A stretch of DNA of 64,000 bases, taken from positions 20,851,209 to 20,915,208 of the forward strand of contig CP114482.1 of the NCBI GenBank assembly GCA_027186245.1. The letters are read 5' to 3'. This stretch comes from Coriaria nepalensis. Taxonomy: Eukaryota; Streptophyta; Magnoliopsida; Cucurbitales; Coriariaceae. Positions 27,642 through 40,575 of this stretch are shown here, piece by piece. The notes under the pieces were generated by a model, which saw only the letters and a list, made by a program, of their open reading frames with translations, did not search any database and was not told the origin of the DNA. The number at the start of each line of letters is the position of its first letter. The first letter of the stretch is position 1. Made by a program: the position numbers and the translations under genes.

Positions 27642-28000
27642 TTGGTTCGAAGTGCCTTCAAACAATTTAATGATTGAAAAGACTGAGTCATATGCTTTTT
27701 AACGCTAAAATTATGCATTGTTATCTTCAATAGATTAATTACAAGTTACGTAAGAAAATAATGTTTGAAGGGCAAAAATAGAATTCGTTCGAATTAATTT
27801 AGCATGATTTAATGACTAGAAGCGACTCAATGACATGACTTTAAGGCTAAACTAATGCATTGTTGCCTTCAATAGATCAACTGCAAGTTACGCACGAAAG
27901 TCATGTTTAAAAGTTGAATTTCGTTTGAAGTGATTTAGAATGATTTACTGACTAAAAGAGACGCAAAAATATGACTTTAAGGATAAAAAAATGCATAGTT
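27642..28000. repeat. Right-domain sequence patch inside the left domain
   Basis: These 359 bases match 52,686-53,044 without a difference by eye (offset 25,044). They carry right-domain markers: TTATCTTCAATAG, TTTAGCATGATTT, AGAAGCGACTC, CTAAACTAATGC, AAAAGTTGAATTTCGTTTG and AAGGATAAAA. The patch covers the end of one C, a whole A and a whole B, then returns to left-type C (GTTTTAAATGCAAAAGG, GGTTCGGAG). It keeps the register, consistent with conversion or exchange. Confidence 0.85.
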
Positions 28001-29394
28001 GCCATCAATAGATCAATTGCAAGTTATGCATGAAAGTCGCGTTTTAAATGCAAAAGGAGAATTGGTTCGGAGTGCGTTCAAACAATTTAATGATTGAAAT
28101 GACTGAGTGATATGCTTTTTAACGCTATAATAATGCATTGTTGTCTTCAATAGATTAATTACAAGTTATGTACGAAAATAACGTTTGAAGGGCAAAAATA
28201 GAATTCGTTCGAATTAATTTAGAATGATTTAATGACTAGAAGAGACTCAATGACATGACTTCAAGGCTAAACAAACGCATTGTTGCCTTCAATAGATCAA
28301 CTGCAAGTTACGCACGAAAGTCATGTTTAAAGGCCGAATTTCGTTCGAAGTGATTTAGAATGATTTACTGACTAAAAGAGACGCAAAAATATGACTTTAA
28401 GGCTAAAAAAATGCATAGTTGCCATCAATAGATCAATTACAAGTTATGCATGAAAGTCGCGTTCTAAATGCAAAAAGAGAATTGGGTCGAAGTGCCTTCA
28501 AACAATTTAATGATTGAAAAGACTGAGTCATATGCTTTTTAATGCTAAAATAATGGATTGTTGTCTTTAAGAGATTAATTACAAGTTACGTAGGAAAATA
28601 ATGTTTGAAGGGCAAAAATTGAATTCGTTCGAATTAATTTAGAATAATTTAATGACTACAAGTGACTCAATGACATGACTTTAAGGCTAAACTAACGCAT
28701 TGTTGCCTTCAATAGATCAACTGCAAGTTACGCACGAAAGTCATGTTTAAAGGCCGAATTTCGTTCGAAGTGATTTAGAATGATTTACTGACAAAAAGAG
28801 ACGCAAAAATATGACTTTAAGGCTAAAAAAATGCATAGTTGCCATCAATAGATCAATTGCAAGTTATGCATGAAAGTCGCGTTCTAAATGCAAAAATAGA
28901 CTTGGTTCGAAGTGCCTTCAAACAATTTAATGATTGAAAAGACTGAGTCATATGCTTTTCAACGCTAAAATAATGGATTGTTGTCTTCAAGAGATTAATT
29001 ACAAGTTATGTAAGAAAATAATGTTTGAAGGGCAAAAATTGAATTCGTTCGAATTAATTTAGAATGATTTAATGACTAGAAGTGACTCAATGACATGACT
29101 TTAAGGCTAAACAAATGCATTGTTGCCTTCAATAGATCAACTGCAAGTTACGCACGAAAGTCATGTTTAAAGGCCGAATTTCGTTCGAAGTGATTTAGAA
29201 TGATTTACTGACAAAAAGAGACGCAAAAATATGACTTTAAGGCTAAAAAAATGCATAGTTGCCATCAATAGATCAATTGCAAGTTATGCATGAAAGTCGC
29301 GTTCTAAATGCAAAAAGAGAATTGGTTCGAAGTGCGTTCGAACAATTTAATGATTGAAAAGACTGAATCATATGCTTTTTAATGCTAAAATAAT

Positions 29395-32334
29395 GGATTG
29401 TTGTCTTCAAGAGATTAATTACAAGTTATGTAAGAAAATAATGTTTGAAGGGCAAAAATTGAATTCGTTCGAATTAATTTAGAATGATTTAATGACTAGA
29501 AGTGACTCAATGACACGACTGTAAGGCTAAACAAATGCATTGTTGTCTTCAATAGATCAACTGCAAGTTACGCACGAAAGTCATGTTTAAAGACCGAATT
29601 TTGTTCGAAGTGATTTAGAATGATTTACTGACTAAAAGAGACGCAAAAATATGACTTTAAGGTTAAAAAAATGCATAGTTGCCATCGATAGATCAATTGC
29701 AAGTTATGCATGAAAGTCGCGTTTTAAATGCAAAAAGAGAATTGGTTCGAAGTGCGTTGAAACAATTTAATGATTGAAAAGACAGAGTGATGTGCTTTTT
29801 AAAGCTAAAATTATGCATTGTTCTCTTCAATAGATTAATTACAAGTTACGTAAGAAAATAATGTTTGAAGGGCAAAAATTGAATTCGTTCGAATTAATTT
29901 AGAATGATTTAATGACTAGAAGAGACTCAATGACATGACTTTAAGGCTAAACAAATACATTGTTGCCTTGAATAGATCAACTGCAAGTTACGCACGAAAG
30001 TCATGTTTAAAGGCCGAATTTTGTTCGAAGTGATTTAGAATGATTTACTGACTAAAAGAGACGCAAAAATATGACTTTAAGGCTAAAAAAATGCATAGTT
30101 GCCATCAATAGATCAATTGCAAGTTATGCATGAAAGTCGCGTTTTAAGTGCAAAAGGAGAATTGGTTCGAAGTCCTTCAAACAATTTAATGATTGAAAAG
30201 ACTGAGTCATATGCTTTTTAACGCTAAAATAATGCATTGTTGTCTTCAATAGATTAATTACAAGTTATGTAAGAAAATAATGTTTGAAGGGCAAAAATAG
30301 AATTCGCTCGAATTAATTTAGAATGATTTAATGACTAGAAGAGACTCAGTGACATGACTTTAAGGCTAAACAAATGCATTGTTCCCTTCAATAGATCAAC
30401 TGCAAGTTAAACACGAAAGTCATGTTTAAAGGCCGAATTTCGTTCGAAGTGATTTAGAATGATTTACTGACAAAAAGAGACGCAAAAATATGACTTTAAG
30501 GCTAAAAAAATGCATAGTTGCCATCAATAGATCAATTACAAGTTATCCATGAAAGTCGCGTTCTAAATGCAAAAAGAGAATTGGTTCGAAGTGCGTTGAA
30601 ACAATTTAATGATTGAAAAGACTGAGTCATATGCTTTTTAACGCTAAAATTATGCACTATTCTCTTCAATAGATTAATTACAAGTTACGTAAGAAAATAA
30701 TGTTTGACGAGCAAATATTGAATTCGTTCGAATTAATTTAGAATGATTTAATGACTAGAAGAGACTCAATGACATGACTTTAAGGCTAAACAAATACATT
30801 GTTGCCTTGAATAGATCAACTGCAAGTTACGCACGAAAGTCATGTTTAAAGGCCGAATTTCGTTCGAAGTGATTTAGAATGATTTACTGACTAAAACAGA
30901 CGCAAAAATATGACTTTAAGGCTAAAAAAATGCATAGTTGCCATCAATAGATCAATTACAAGTTATCCATGAAAGTCGCGTTCTAAATGCAAAAAGAGAA
31001 TTGGTTCGAAGTGCGTTGAAACAATTTAATGATTGAAAAGACTGAGTCATATGCTTTTTAACGCTAAAATAATGCATATTTGTCTTCAATAGATTAATTA
31101 CAAGTTATGTAAGAAAATAATGTTTGAAGGGCAAAAATAGAATTCGCTCGAATTAATTTTGAATGATTTAATGACTAGAAGAGACTCAATGACATGACTT
31201 TAAGGCTAAACAAATGCATTGTGGCCTTCAATAGATCAACTGCAAGTTACGCACGAAAGTCATATTTAAAGGCCGAATTTCGTTCGAAGTAAATTTAGAA
31301 TGATTTACTGACAAAAAGAGACGCAAAAATATGACTTTAAGGCTAAAAAAATGCATAGTTGCCATCAATAGATCAATTGCAAGTTATGCATGAAAGTCGC
31401 GTTTTGAATGCAAAAGGAGAATTGGTTCGAAGTGCGTCCAAACAATTTAATGATTGAAAAGACTGAGTGATATGCTTTTTAATGCTAAAATTATGCATTG
31501 TTGTCTTCAATAGATTAATTACAAGTTACGTAAGAAAATAATGTTTGAAGGGCAAAAATAGAATTCGTTCGAATTAATTTAGAATGATTTAATGACTAGA
31601 AGAGACTCAATGACATGACTTTAAGGCTAAACAAATGCATTGTTGCCTTCAATAGATCAACTCCAAGTTACGCACGAAAGTCATATTTAAAGGCCGAATT
31701 TCGTTCGAAGTGATTTAGAATGATTTACTGACTAAAAGAGACGCAAAAATATGACTTTAAGGATATACAAATGCATAGTTGCCATCAATAGATCAATTAC
31801 AAGTTATGCATGAAAGTCGCGTTCTAAATGCAAAAAGAGAATTGGTTCGAAGTGCCTTCAAACAATTTAATGATTGAAAAGAGTGAGTCATATGCTTTTT
31901 AACGCTAAAATAATGCATTGTTGTCTTCAATAGATTAATTACAAGTTATGTAAGAAAATAATGTTTGAAGGGCAAAAATTGAATTCGTTCGAATTAATTT
32001 AGAATGATTTAATGACTAGAAGTGACTCAATGACATGACTTTAAGGCTAAACAAATGCACTGTTGCCTTCAATAGATCAACTGCAAGTTACGCACGAAAG
32101 TCATGTTTAAAGGCCGAATTTCGTTCGAAGTGAGTTAGAGTGATTTACTGACAAAAAGAGACGCAAAAATATGACTTTAAGGCTAAAAAAATGCATAGTT
32201 GCCATCAATAGATCAATTGCAAGTTATGCATGAAAGTCGCGTTTTGAATGCAAAAGGAGAATTGGTTCGAAGTGTGTTCAAACAATTTAATGATTGAAAA
32301 GACTGAGTGATATGCTTTTTAATGCTAAAATTAT
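29395..32334. repeat. Diverse stretch of trimer units
   Basis: Units at 29,395, 29,815, 30,234, 30,654, 31,074, 31,495 and 31,915 differ from one another more than neighbours do elsewhere. Markers include GACACGACTGTAAGG, ATACATTGTTGCCTTG, a one-base deletion in GAAGTCCTTC (unit 29,815-30,233), ACGAGCAAATATTG, and a one-base insertion in GAAGTAAATTTAG (unit 31,074-31,494, 421 bp). No feature other than satellite seen. Confidence 0.8.
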
Positions 32335-32890
32335 GCATTGTTGTCTTCAATAGATTAATTACAAGTTACGTAAGAAGATAATGTTTGAAGGGCAAAAATA
32401 GAATTCGTTCGAATTAATTTAGAATGATTTAATGACTAGAAGAGACTCAATGACATGACTTTAAGGCTAAACAAATGCATTGTGGCCTTCAATAGATCAA
32501 CTGCAAGTTACGCACGAAAGTCATGTTTAAAGGCCGAATTTCGTTCGAAGTGATTTAGAATGATTTAATGACTAGAAGAGACTCAATGACATGACTTTAA
32601 GGCTAAACAAATGCATTGTTGCCTTCAATAGATCAACTGCAAGTTACGCACGAAAGTCATATTTAAAGGCCGAATTTCGTTCGAAGTGATTTAGAATGAT
32701 TTACTGACTAATAGAGACGCAAAAATATGACTTTAAGGATATACAAATGCATAGTTGCCATCAATAGATCAATTACAAGTTATGCATGAAAGTCGCGTTC
32801 TAAATGCAAAAAGAGAATTGGTTCGAAGTACCTTCAAACAATTTAATGATTGAAAAGAGTGAGTCATATGCTTTTTAACGCTAAAATAAT
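32335..32890. repeat. Tetrameric 556-bp unit (A, B/A hybrid, B, C), copy 1
   Basis: Monomer limits: A 32,335-32,476; hybrid 32,477-32,612 (136 bp); B 32,613-32,748; C 32,749-32,890. The hybrid begins as B (GCATTGTGGCC, AAAGGCCGAATTTCG) and, after ATTTAGAATGATTTA, continues as A (ATGACTAGAAGAGACTC, GGCTAAACAAAT). That 15-base string is identical in A and B, so this is a junction of unequal crossing-over between a B and an A. The B and C that follow (CATATTTAAAGG, GGATATACAAAT, GAGTGAGTC) are of the type seen in the unit at 31,495. Confidence 0.9.
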
Positions 32891-33310
32891 GCATTTTTTT
32901 CTTCAATAGATTAATTACAAGTTATGTTAGAAAATAATGTTTGAAGGGCAAAAATTGAATTCGTTCGAATTAATTTAGAACGATTTAACGACTAGAAGTG
33001 ACTCAATGACATGACTTTAAGGCTAAACAAATGCATTGTTGCCTTCAATAGATCAACTGCAAGTTACGCACGAAAGTCATGTTTAAAGGCCGAATTTCGT
33101 TCGAAGTGATTTAGAATGATTTACTGACAAAAAGAGACGCAAAAATATGACTTTAAGGCTAAAAAAATGCATAGTTGCCATCAATAGATCAATTGCAAGT
33201 TATGCATGAAAGTCGCGTTTTGAATGCAAAAGGAGAATTGGTTCGAAGTGCGTTCAAACAATTTAATGATTGAGAAGACTGAGTGATATGCTTTTTAATG
33301 CTAAAATTAT

Positions 33311-33866
33311 GCATTGTTGTCTTCAATAGATTAATTACAAGTTATGTAAGAAAATAATGTTTGAAGGGCAAAAATTGAATTCGTTCGAATTAATTTAGAA
33401 TGATTTAATGACTAGAAGAGACTCAATGACATGACTTTAAGGCTAAACAAATGCATTGTGGCCTTCAATAGATCAACTGCAAGTTACGCACGAAAGTCAT
33501 GTTTAAAGGCCGAATTTCGTTCGAAGTGATTTAGAATGATTTAATGACTAGAAGAGACTCAATGACATGACTTTAAGGCTAAACAAATGCATTGTTGCCT
33601 TCAATAGATCAACTGCAAGTTACGCACGAAAGTCATATTTAAAGGCCGAATTTCGTTCGAAGTGATTTAGAATGATTTACTGACTAATAGAGACGCAAAA
33701 ATATGACTTTAAGGATATACAAATGCATAGTTGCCATCAATAGATCAATTACAAGTTATGCATGAAAGTCGCGTTCTAAATGCAAAAAGAGAATTGGTTC
33801 GAAGTACCTTCAAACAATTTAATGATTGAAAAGAGTGAGTCATATGCTTTTTAACGCTAAAATAAT
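33311..33866. repeat. Tetrameric 556-bp unit, copy 2
   Basis: Same structure: A 33,311-33,452, B/A hybrid 33,453-33,588, B 33,589-33,724, C 33,725-33,866. It lies 976 bp from copy 1, with one ordinary 420-bp unit (32,891-33,310) between. The same hybrid junction and the same variants (TGTGGCC, GACTAATAGAGACGC, GATATACAAAT, GAAGTACC) show that a 976-bp tetramer-plus-trimer segment was itself duplicated in tandem. Confidence 0.9.
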
Positions 33867-34228
33867 GCATTGTTGTCTTCAATAGATTAATTACAAGTTA
33901 TGTAAGAAAATAATGTTTGAAGGGCAAAAATTGAATTCATTCGAATTAATTTAGAATGATTTAATGACTAGAAGTGACTCAATGACATGACTTTAAGGCT
34001 AAACAAATGCATTGTTGCCTTCAATAGATCAACTGCAAGTTACGCACGAAAGTCATGTTTAAAGGCCGAATTTCGTTCGAAGTGATTTAGAATGATTTAC
34101 TGACAAAAAGAGACGCAAAAATATGACTTTAAGGCTAAAAAAATGCATAGTTGCCATCAATAGATCAATTGCAAGTTATGCATGAAAGTCGCGTTCTAAA
34201 TGCAAAAAGAGAATTGGTTCGAAGTGCC

Positions 34229-36327
34229 TTCAAACAATTTAATGATTGAAAAGACTGAGTGATATGCTTTTTAATGCTAAAATTATGCATTGCTGTCTTC
34301 AATAGATTAATTACAAGTTACGTAAGAAGATAATGTTTGAAGGGCAAAAATAGAATTCGCTCGAATTAATTTAGAATGATTTAATGACTAGAAGAGACTC
34401 AATGACATGACTTTAAGGCTAAACAAATGCATTGTTGCCTTCAATAGATCAACTGCAAGTTACGCACGAAAGTCATATTTAAAGGCAGAATTTCGTTCGA
34501 AGTGATTTAGAATGATTTACTGACAAAAAGAGACGCAAAAATATGACTTTAAGGCTAAAAAAATGCATAGTTGCCGTCAATAGATCAATTGCAAGTTATG
34601 CATGAAAGTCGCGTTTTAAATGCAAAAGGAGAATTGGTTCGAAGTGCGTTGAAACAATTTAATGATTGAAAAGACTGAGTCATATGCTTTTTAACGCTAA
34701 AATTATGCACTATTCTCTTCAATAGATTAATTACAAGTTACGTAAGAAAATAATGTTTGACGGGCAAATATTGAATTCGTTCGAATTAATTTAGAATGAT
34801 TTAATGACTAGAAGAGACTCAATGACATGACTTTAAGGCTAAACAAATACATTGTTGCCTTGAATAGATCAACTGCAAGTTACGCACGAAAGTCATGTTT
34901 AAAGGCCGAATTTCGTTCGAAGTGATTTAGAATGATTTACTGACAAAAAGAGACGCAAAAATATGACTTTAAGGCTAAAAAAATGCATACTTGCCATCAA
35001 TAGATCAATTGCAAGTTATGCATGAAAGTCGCGTTCTAAATGCAAAAAGAGAATTGGTTCGAAGTGCCTTCAAACAATTTAATGATTGAAAAGACTGAGT
35101 GATATGCTTTTTAATGCTAAAATTATGCATTGTTGTCTTCAATAGATTAATTACAAGTTATGTAAGAAAATAATGTTTGAAGGGCAAAAATTGAATTCGT
35201 TCAAATTAATTTAGAATGATTTAATGACTAGAAGTGACTCAATGACATGACTTTAAGGCTAAACAAATGCATTGTTGCCTTCAATAGATCAACTGCAAGT
35301 TACGCACGAAAGTCATGTTTAAAGGCCGAATTTCGTTCGAAGTGATTTAGAATGATTTACTGACAAAAAGAGACGCAAAAATATGACTTTAAGGCTAAAA
35401 AAATGCATAGTTGCCATCAATTGGTCAATTGCAAGTTATGCATGAAAGTCGCGTTCTAAATGCAAAAAGAGAATTGGTTCGAAGTGCCTTCAAACAATTT
35501 AATGATTGAAAAGACTGAGTCATATGCTTTTTAACGCTAAAATAATGCATTGTTGTCTTCAATAGATTAATTACAAGTTATGTAAGAAAATAATGTTTGA
35601 AGGGCAAAAATAGAATTCGCTCGAATTAATTTAGAATGATTTAATGACTAGAAGAGACTCAATGACATGACTTTAAGGCTAAACAAATGCATTGTGGCCT
35701 TCAATAGATCAACTGCAAGTTACGCACGAAAGTCATATTTAAAGGCCGAATTTCGTTCGAAGTAAATTTAGAATGATTTACTGACAAAAAGAGACGAAAA
35801 AATATGACTTTAAGGCTAAAAAAATGCATAGTTGCCATCAATAGATCAATTGCAAGTTATGCATGAAAGTCGCGTTTTAAATGCAAAAGGAGAATTGGTT
35901 CGAAGTGCGTTCAAACAATTTAATGATTGAAAAGACTGAGTGATGTGCTTTTTAATGCTAAAATTATGCATTGTTGTCTTCAATAGATTAATTACGAGTT
36001 ACGTAAGAAAATAATGTTTGAAGGGCAAAAATAGAATTCGTTCGAATTAATTTAGAATGATTTAATGACTAGAAGAGACTCAATGACATGACTTTAAAGC
36101 TAAACAAATGCATTGTTGCCTTCAATAGATCAACTGCAAGTTACGCACGAAAGACATATTTAAAGGCAGAATTTCGTTCGAAGTGATTTAGAATGATTTA
36201 CTGACAAAAAGAGACGCAAAAATATGACTTTAAGGCTAAAAAAATGCATAGTTGCCGTCAATAGATCAATTGCAAGTTATGCATGAAAGTCGCGTTTTAA
36301 ATGCAAAAGGAGAATTGGTTCGAAGTG
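34229..36327. repeat. Segmental duplication M, copy 1 (about five units)
   Basis: Matches 37,169-39,267 at offset 2,940 (seven units) with five single-base differences seen in 2,099 bp. Shared markers: GCATTGCTGTC, GCACTATTCTC, GACGGGCAAATATTG, a one-base insertion in GAAGTAAATTTAG (unit 35,547-35,967, 421 bp), GAGACGAAAAAAT, ATTACGAGTTACG and GAAAGACATATTTAAAGG. Confidence 0.9.
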
Positions 36328-36387
36328 TGATCAAACAATTTAATGATTGAAAAGACTGAGTCATATGCTTTTTAACGCTAAAATAAT

Positions 36388-36806
36388 GCATTTTTTTCTT
36401 CAATAGATTAATTACAAGTTATGTAAGAAAATAATGTTTGAAGGGCAAAAACTGAATTCGTTTGAATTAATTTAGAATGATTTAACGACTAGAAGTGACT
36501 CAATGACATGACTTTAAGGCTAAACAAATGCATTGTTGCCTTCAATAGATCAACTGCAAGTTACGCACGAAAGTCATGTTTAAAGGCCGCATTTCGTTCG
36601 AAGTGATTTAGAATGATTTACTGACAAAAAGAGACGCAAAAATATGACTTTAAGGATAAAAAATGCATAGTTGCCATCAATAGATCAATTGCAAGTTATG
36701 CATGAAAGTCGCATTTTAAATGCAAAAGGAGAATTGGTTCGAAGTGCATTGAAACAATTTAATGATTGAAAAGACTGAGTGATATGCTTTTTAATGCTAA
36801 AATTAT
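36388..36806. repeat. 419-bp unit between M copies
   Basis: One base is missing in the B tail (AAGGATAAAAAATGC). Private variants include GCATTTTTTTC (also at 32,891), CTGAATTCGTTTGAATT, GGCCGCATTTCG, GTCGCATTTTAAATG and GTGCATTGAAAC. It forms the spacer, with the 36,807 unit, between the two M copies. Confidence 0.75.
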
Positions 36807-37168
36807 GCATTGTTCTCTTCAATAGATTAATTACAAGTTACATAAGAAAATAATGTTTGGAGGGCAAAAATTGAATTCGTTCGAATTAATTTAGAATGAT
36901 TTAATGACTAGAAGAGACTCAATGACATGACTTTAAGGATAAACAAATACATTGTTGCCTTGAATAGATCAACTGCAAGTTACGCACGAAAGTCATGTTT
37001 AAAGGCCGAATTTCGTTCGAATTGATTTAGAATGATTTACTGACTAAAAGAGACGCAAAAATATGACTTTAAGGCTAAAAAAATGCATAGTTGCCATCAA
37101 TAGATCAATTGCAAGTTATGCATGAAAGTCGCGTTTTGAATGCAAAAGGAGAATTGGTTCGAAGTGTG

Positions 37169-39267
37169 TTCAAACAATTTAATGATTGAAAAGACTGAGT
37201 GATATGCTTTTTAATGCTAAAATTATGCATTGCTGTCTTCAATAGATTAATTACAAGTTACGTAAGAAGATAATGTTTGAAGGGCAAAAATAGAATTCGC
37301 TCGAATTAATTTAGAATGATTTAATGACTAGAAGAGACTCAATGACATGACTTTAAGGCTAAACAAATGCATTGTTGCCTTCAATAGATCAACTGCAAGT
37401 TACGCACGAAAGTCATATTTAAAGGCAGAATTTCGTTCGAAGTGATTTAGAATGATTTACTGACAAAAAGAGACGCAAAAATATGACTTTAAGGCTAAAA
37501 AAATGCATAGTTGCCGTCAATAGATCAATTGCAAGTTATGCATGAAAGTCGCGTTTTAAATGCAAAAGGAGAATTGGTTCGAAGTGCGTTGAAACAATTT
37601 AATGATTGAAAAGACTGAGTCATATGCTTTTTAACGCTAAAATTATGCACTATTCTCTTCAATAGATTAATTACAAGTTACGTAAGAAAATAATGTTTGA
37701 CGGGCAAATATTGAATTCGTTCGAATTAATTTAGAATGATTTAATGACTAGAAGAGACTCAATGACATGACTTTAAGGCTAAACAAATACATTGTTGCCT
37801 TGAATAGATCAACTGCAAGTTACGCACGAAAGTCATGTTTAAAGGCCGAATTTCGTTCGAAGTGATTTAGAATGATTTACTGACAAAAAGAGACGCAAAA
37901 ATATGACTTTAAGGCTAAAAAAATGCATAGTTGCCATCAATAGATCAATTGCAAGTTATGCATGAAAGTCGCGTTCTAAATGCAAAAAGAGAATTGGTTC
38001 GAAGTGCCTTCAAACAATTTAATGATTGAAAAGACTGAGTGATATGCTTTTTAATGCTAAAATTATGCATTGTTGTCTTCAATAGATTAATTACAAGTTA
38101 TGTAAGAAAATAATGTTTGAAGGGCAAAAATTGAATTCGTTCGAATTAATTCAGAATGATTTAATGACTAGAAGTGACTCAATGACATGACTTTAAGGCT
38201 AAACAAATGCATTGTTGCCTTCAATAGATCAACTGCAAGTTACGCACGAAAGTCATGTTTAAAGGCCGAATTTCGTTCGAAGTGATTTAGAATGATTTAC
38301 TGACAAAAAGAGACGCAAAAATATGACTTTAAGGCTAAAAAAATGCATAGTTGCCATCAATAGATCAATTGCAAGTTATGCATGAAAGTCGCGTTCTAAA
38401 TGCAAAAAGAGAATTGGTTCGAAGTGCCTTCAAACAATTTAATGATTGAAAAGACTGAGTCATATGCTTTTTAACGCTAAAATAATGCATTGTTGTCTTC
38501 AATAGATTAATTACAAGTTATGTAAGAAAATAATGTTTGAAGGGCAAAAATAGAATTCGCTCGAATTAATTTAGAATGATTTAATGACTAGAAGAGACTC
38601 AATGACATGACTTTAAGGCTAAACAAATGCATTGTGGCCTTCAATAGATCAACTGCAAGTTACGCACGAAAGTCATATTTAAAGGCCGAATTTCGTTCGA
38701 AGTAAATTTAGAATGATTTACTGACAAAAAGAGACGAAAAAATATGACTTTAAGGCTAAAAAAATGCATAGTTGCCATCAATAGATCAATTGCAAGTTAT
38801 GCATGAAAGTCGCGTTTTAAATGCAAAAGGAGAATTGGTTCGAAGTGCGTTCAAACAATTTAATGATTGAAAAGACTGAGTGATGTGCTTTTTAATGCTA
38901 AAATTATGCATTGTTGTCTTCAATAGATTAATTACGAGTTACGTAAGAAAATAATGTTTGAAGGGCAAAAATAGAATTCGTTCGAATTAATTTAGAATGA
39001 TTTAATGACTAGAAGAGACTCAATGACATGACTTTAAAGCTAAACAAATGCATTGTTGCCTTCAATAGATCAACTGCAAGTTACGCACGAAAGACATATT
39101 TAAAGGCAGAATTTCGTTCGAAGTGATTTAGAATGATTTACTGACAAAAAGAGACGCAAAAATATGACTTTAAGGCTAAAAAAATGCATAGTTGCCGTCA
39201 ATAGATCAATTGCAAGTTATGCATGAAAGTCGCGTTTTAAATGCAAAAGGAGAATTGGTTCGAAGTG
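37169..39267. repeat. Segmental duplication M, copy 2
   Basis: Partner of 34,229-36,327, with the same 421-bp unit (38,487-38,907). Parts are reused nearby: the GCACTATTCTC unit recurs at 39,328 and 41,008, and about 37,170-38,300 matches about 40,530-41,660. The segment has been amplified at least three times within 7.5 kb. Confidence 0.9.
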
Positions 39268-39839
39268 CGTTGAAACAATTTAATGATTGAAAAGACTGAG
39301 TCATATGCTTTTTAACGCTAAAATTATGCACTATTCTCTTCAATAGATTAATTACAAGTTACGTAAGAAAATAATGTTTGACGGGCAAATATTGAATTCG
39401 TTCGAATTAATTTAGAATGATTTAATGACTAGAAGAGACTCAATGACATGACTTTAAGGCTAAACAAATACATTGTTGCCTTGAATAGATCAACTGCAAG
39501 TTACGCACGAAAGTCATGTTTAAAGGCCGAATTTCGTTCGAAGTGATTTAGAATGATTTACTGACAAAAAGAGACGCAAAAATATGACTTTAAGGCTAAA
39601 AAAATGCATAGTTGCCATTAATAGATCAATTGCAAGTTATGCATGAAAGTCGCGTTCTAAATGCAAAAAGAGAATTGGTTCGAAGTGCCTTCAAACAATT
39701 TAATGATTGAAAAGACTGAGTGATATGCTTTTTAATGCTAAAATTATGCATTGTTGTCTTCAATAGATTAATTACAAGTTATGTAAGAAAATAATGTTTG
39801 AAGGGCAAAAATTGAATTCGTTCGAATTAATTCAGAATG

Positions 39840-40575
39840 ATTTAATGACTAGAAGAGACTCAATGACATGACTTTAAGGCTAAACAAATGCATTGTTGCC
39901 TTCAATAGATCAACTGCAAGTTACGCACGAAAGTCATATTTAAAGGCCGAATTTCGTTCGAAGTGATTTAGAATGATTTACTGACTAAAAGAGACGCAAA
40001 AATATGACTTTAAGGATATACAAATGCATAGTTGCCATCAATAGATCAATTACAAGTTATGCATGAAAGTCGCGTTCTAAATGCAAAAAGAGAATTGGTT
40101 CGAAGTGCCTTCAAACAATTTAATGATTGAAAAGAGTGAGTCATATGCTTTTTAACGCTAAAATAATGCATTGTTGTCTTCAATAGATTAATTACAAGTT
40201 ATGTAAGAAAATAATGTTTGAAGGGCAAAAATTGAATTCGTTCGAATTAATTTAGAATGATTTAATGACTAGAAGTGACTCAATGACATGACTTTAAGGC
40301 TAAACAAATGCATTGTTGCCTTCAATAGATCAACTGCAAGTTACGCACGAAAGTCATGTTTAAAGGCCGAATTTCGTTCGAAGTGATTTAGAATGATTTA
40401 CTGACAAAAAGAGACGCAAAAATATGACTTTAAGGCTAAAAAAATGCATAGTTGCCATCAATAGATCAATTGCAAGTTATGCATGAAAGTCGCGTTTTGA
40501 ATGCAAAAGGAGAATTGGTTCGAAGTGTGTTCAAACAATTTAATGATTGAAAAGACTGAGTGATATGCTTTTTAA
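39840..40575. repeat. Copy of the 31.6-32.3 kb trimer segment
   Basis: Shares CATATTTAAAGG, AAGGATATACAAATGC, GAAAAGAGTGAGTC and GAAGTGTGTTC with about 31,590-32,330. It is the ordinary trimer form of the sequence that flanks the tetramers, which supports a trimer of this type being one parent of the tetramer crossover. Confidence 0.7.
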
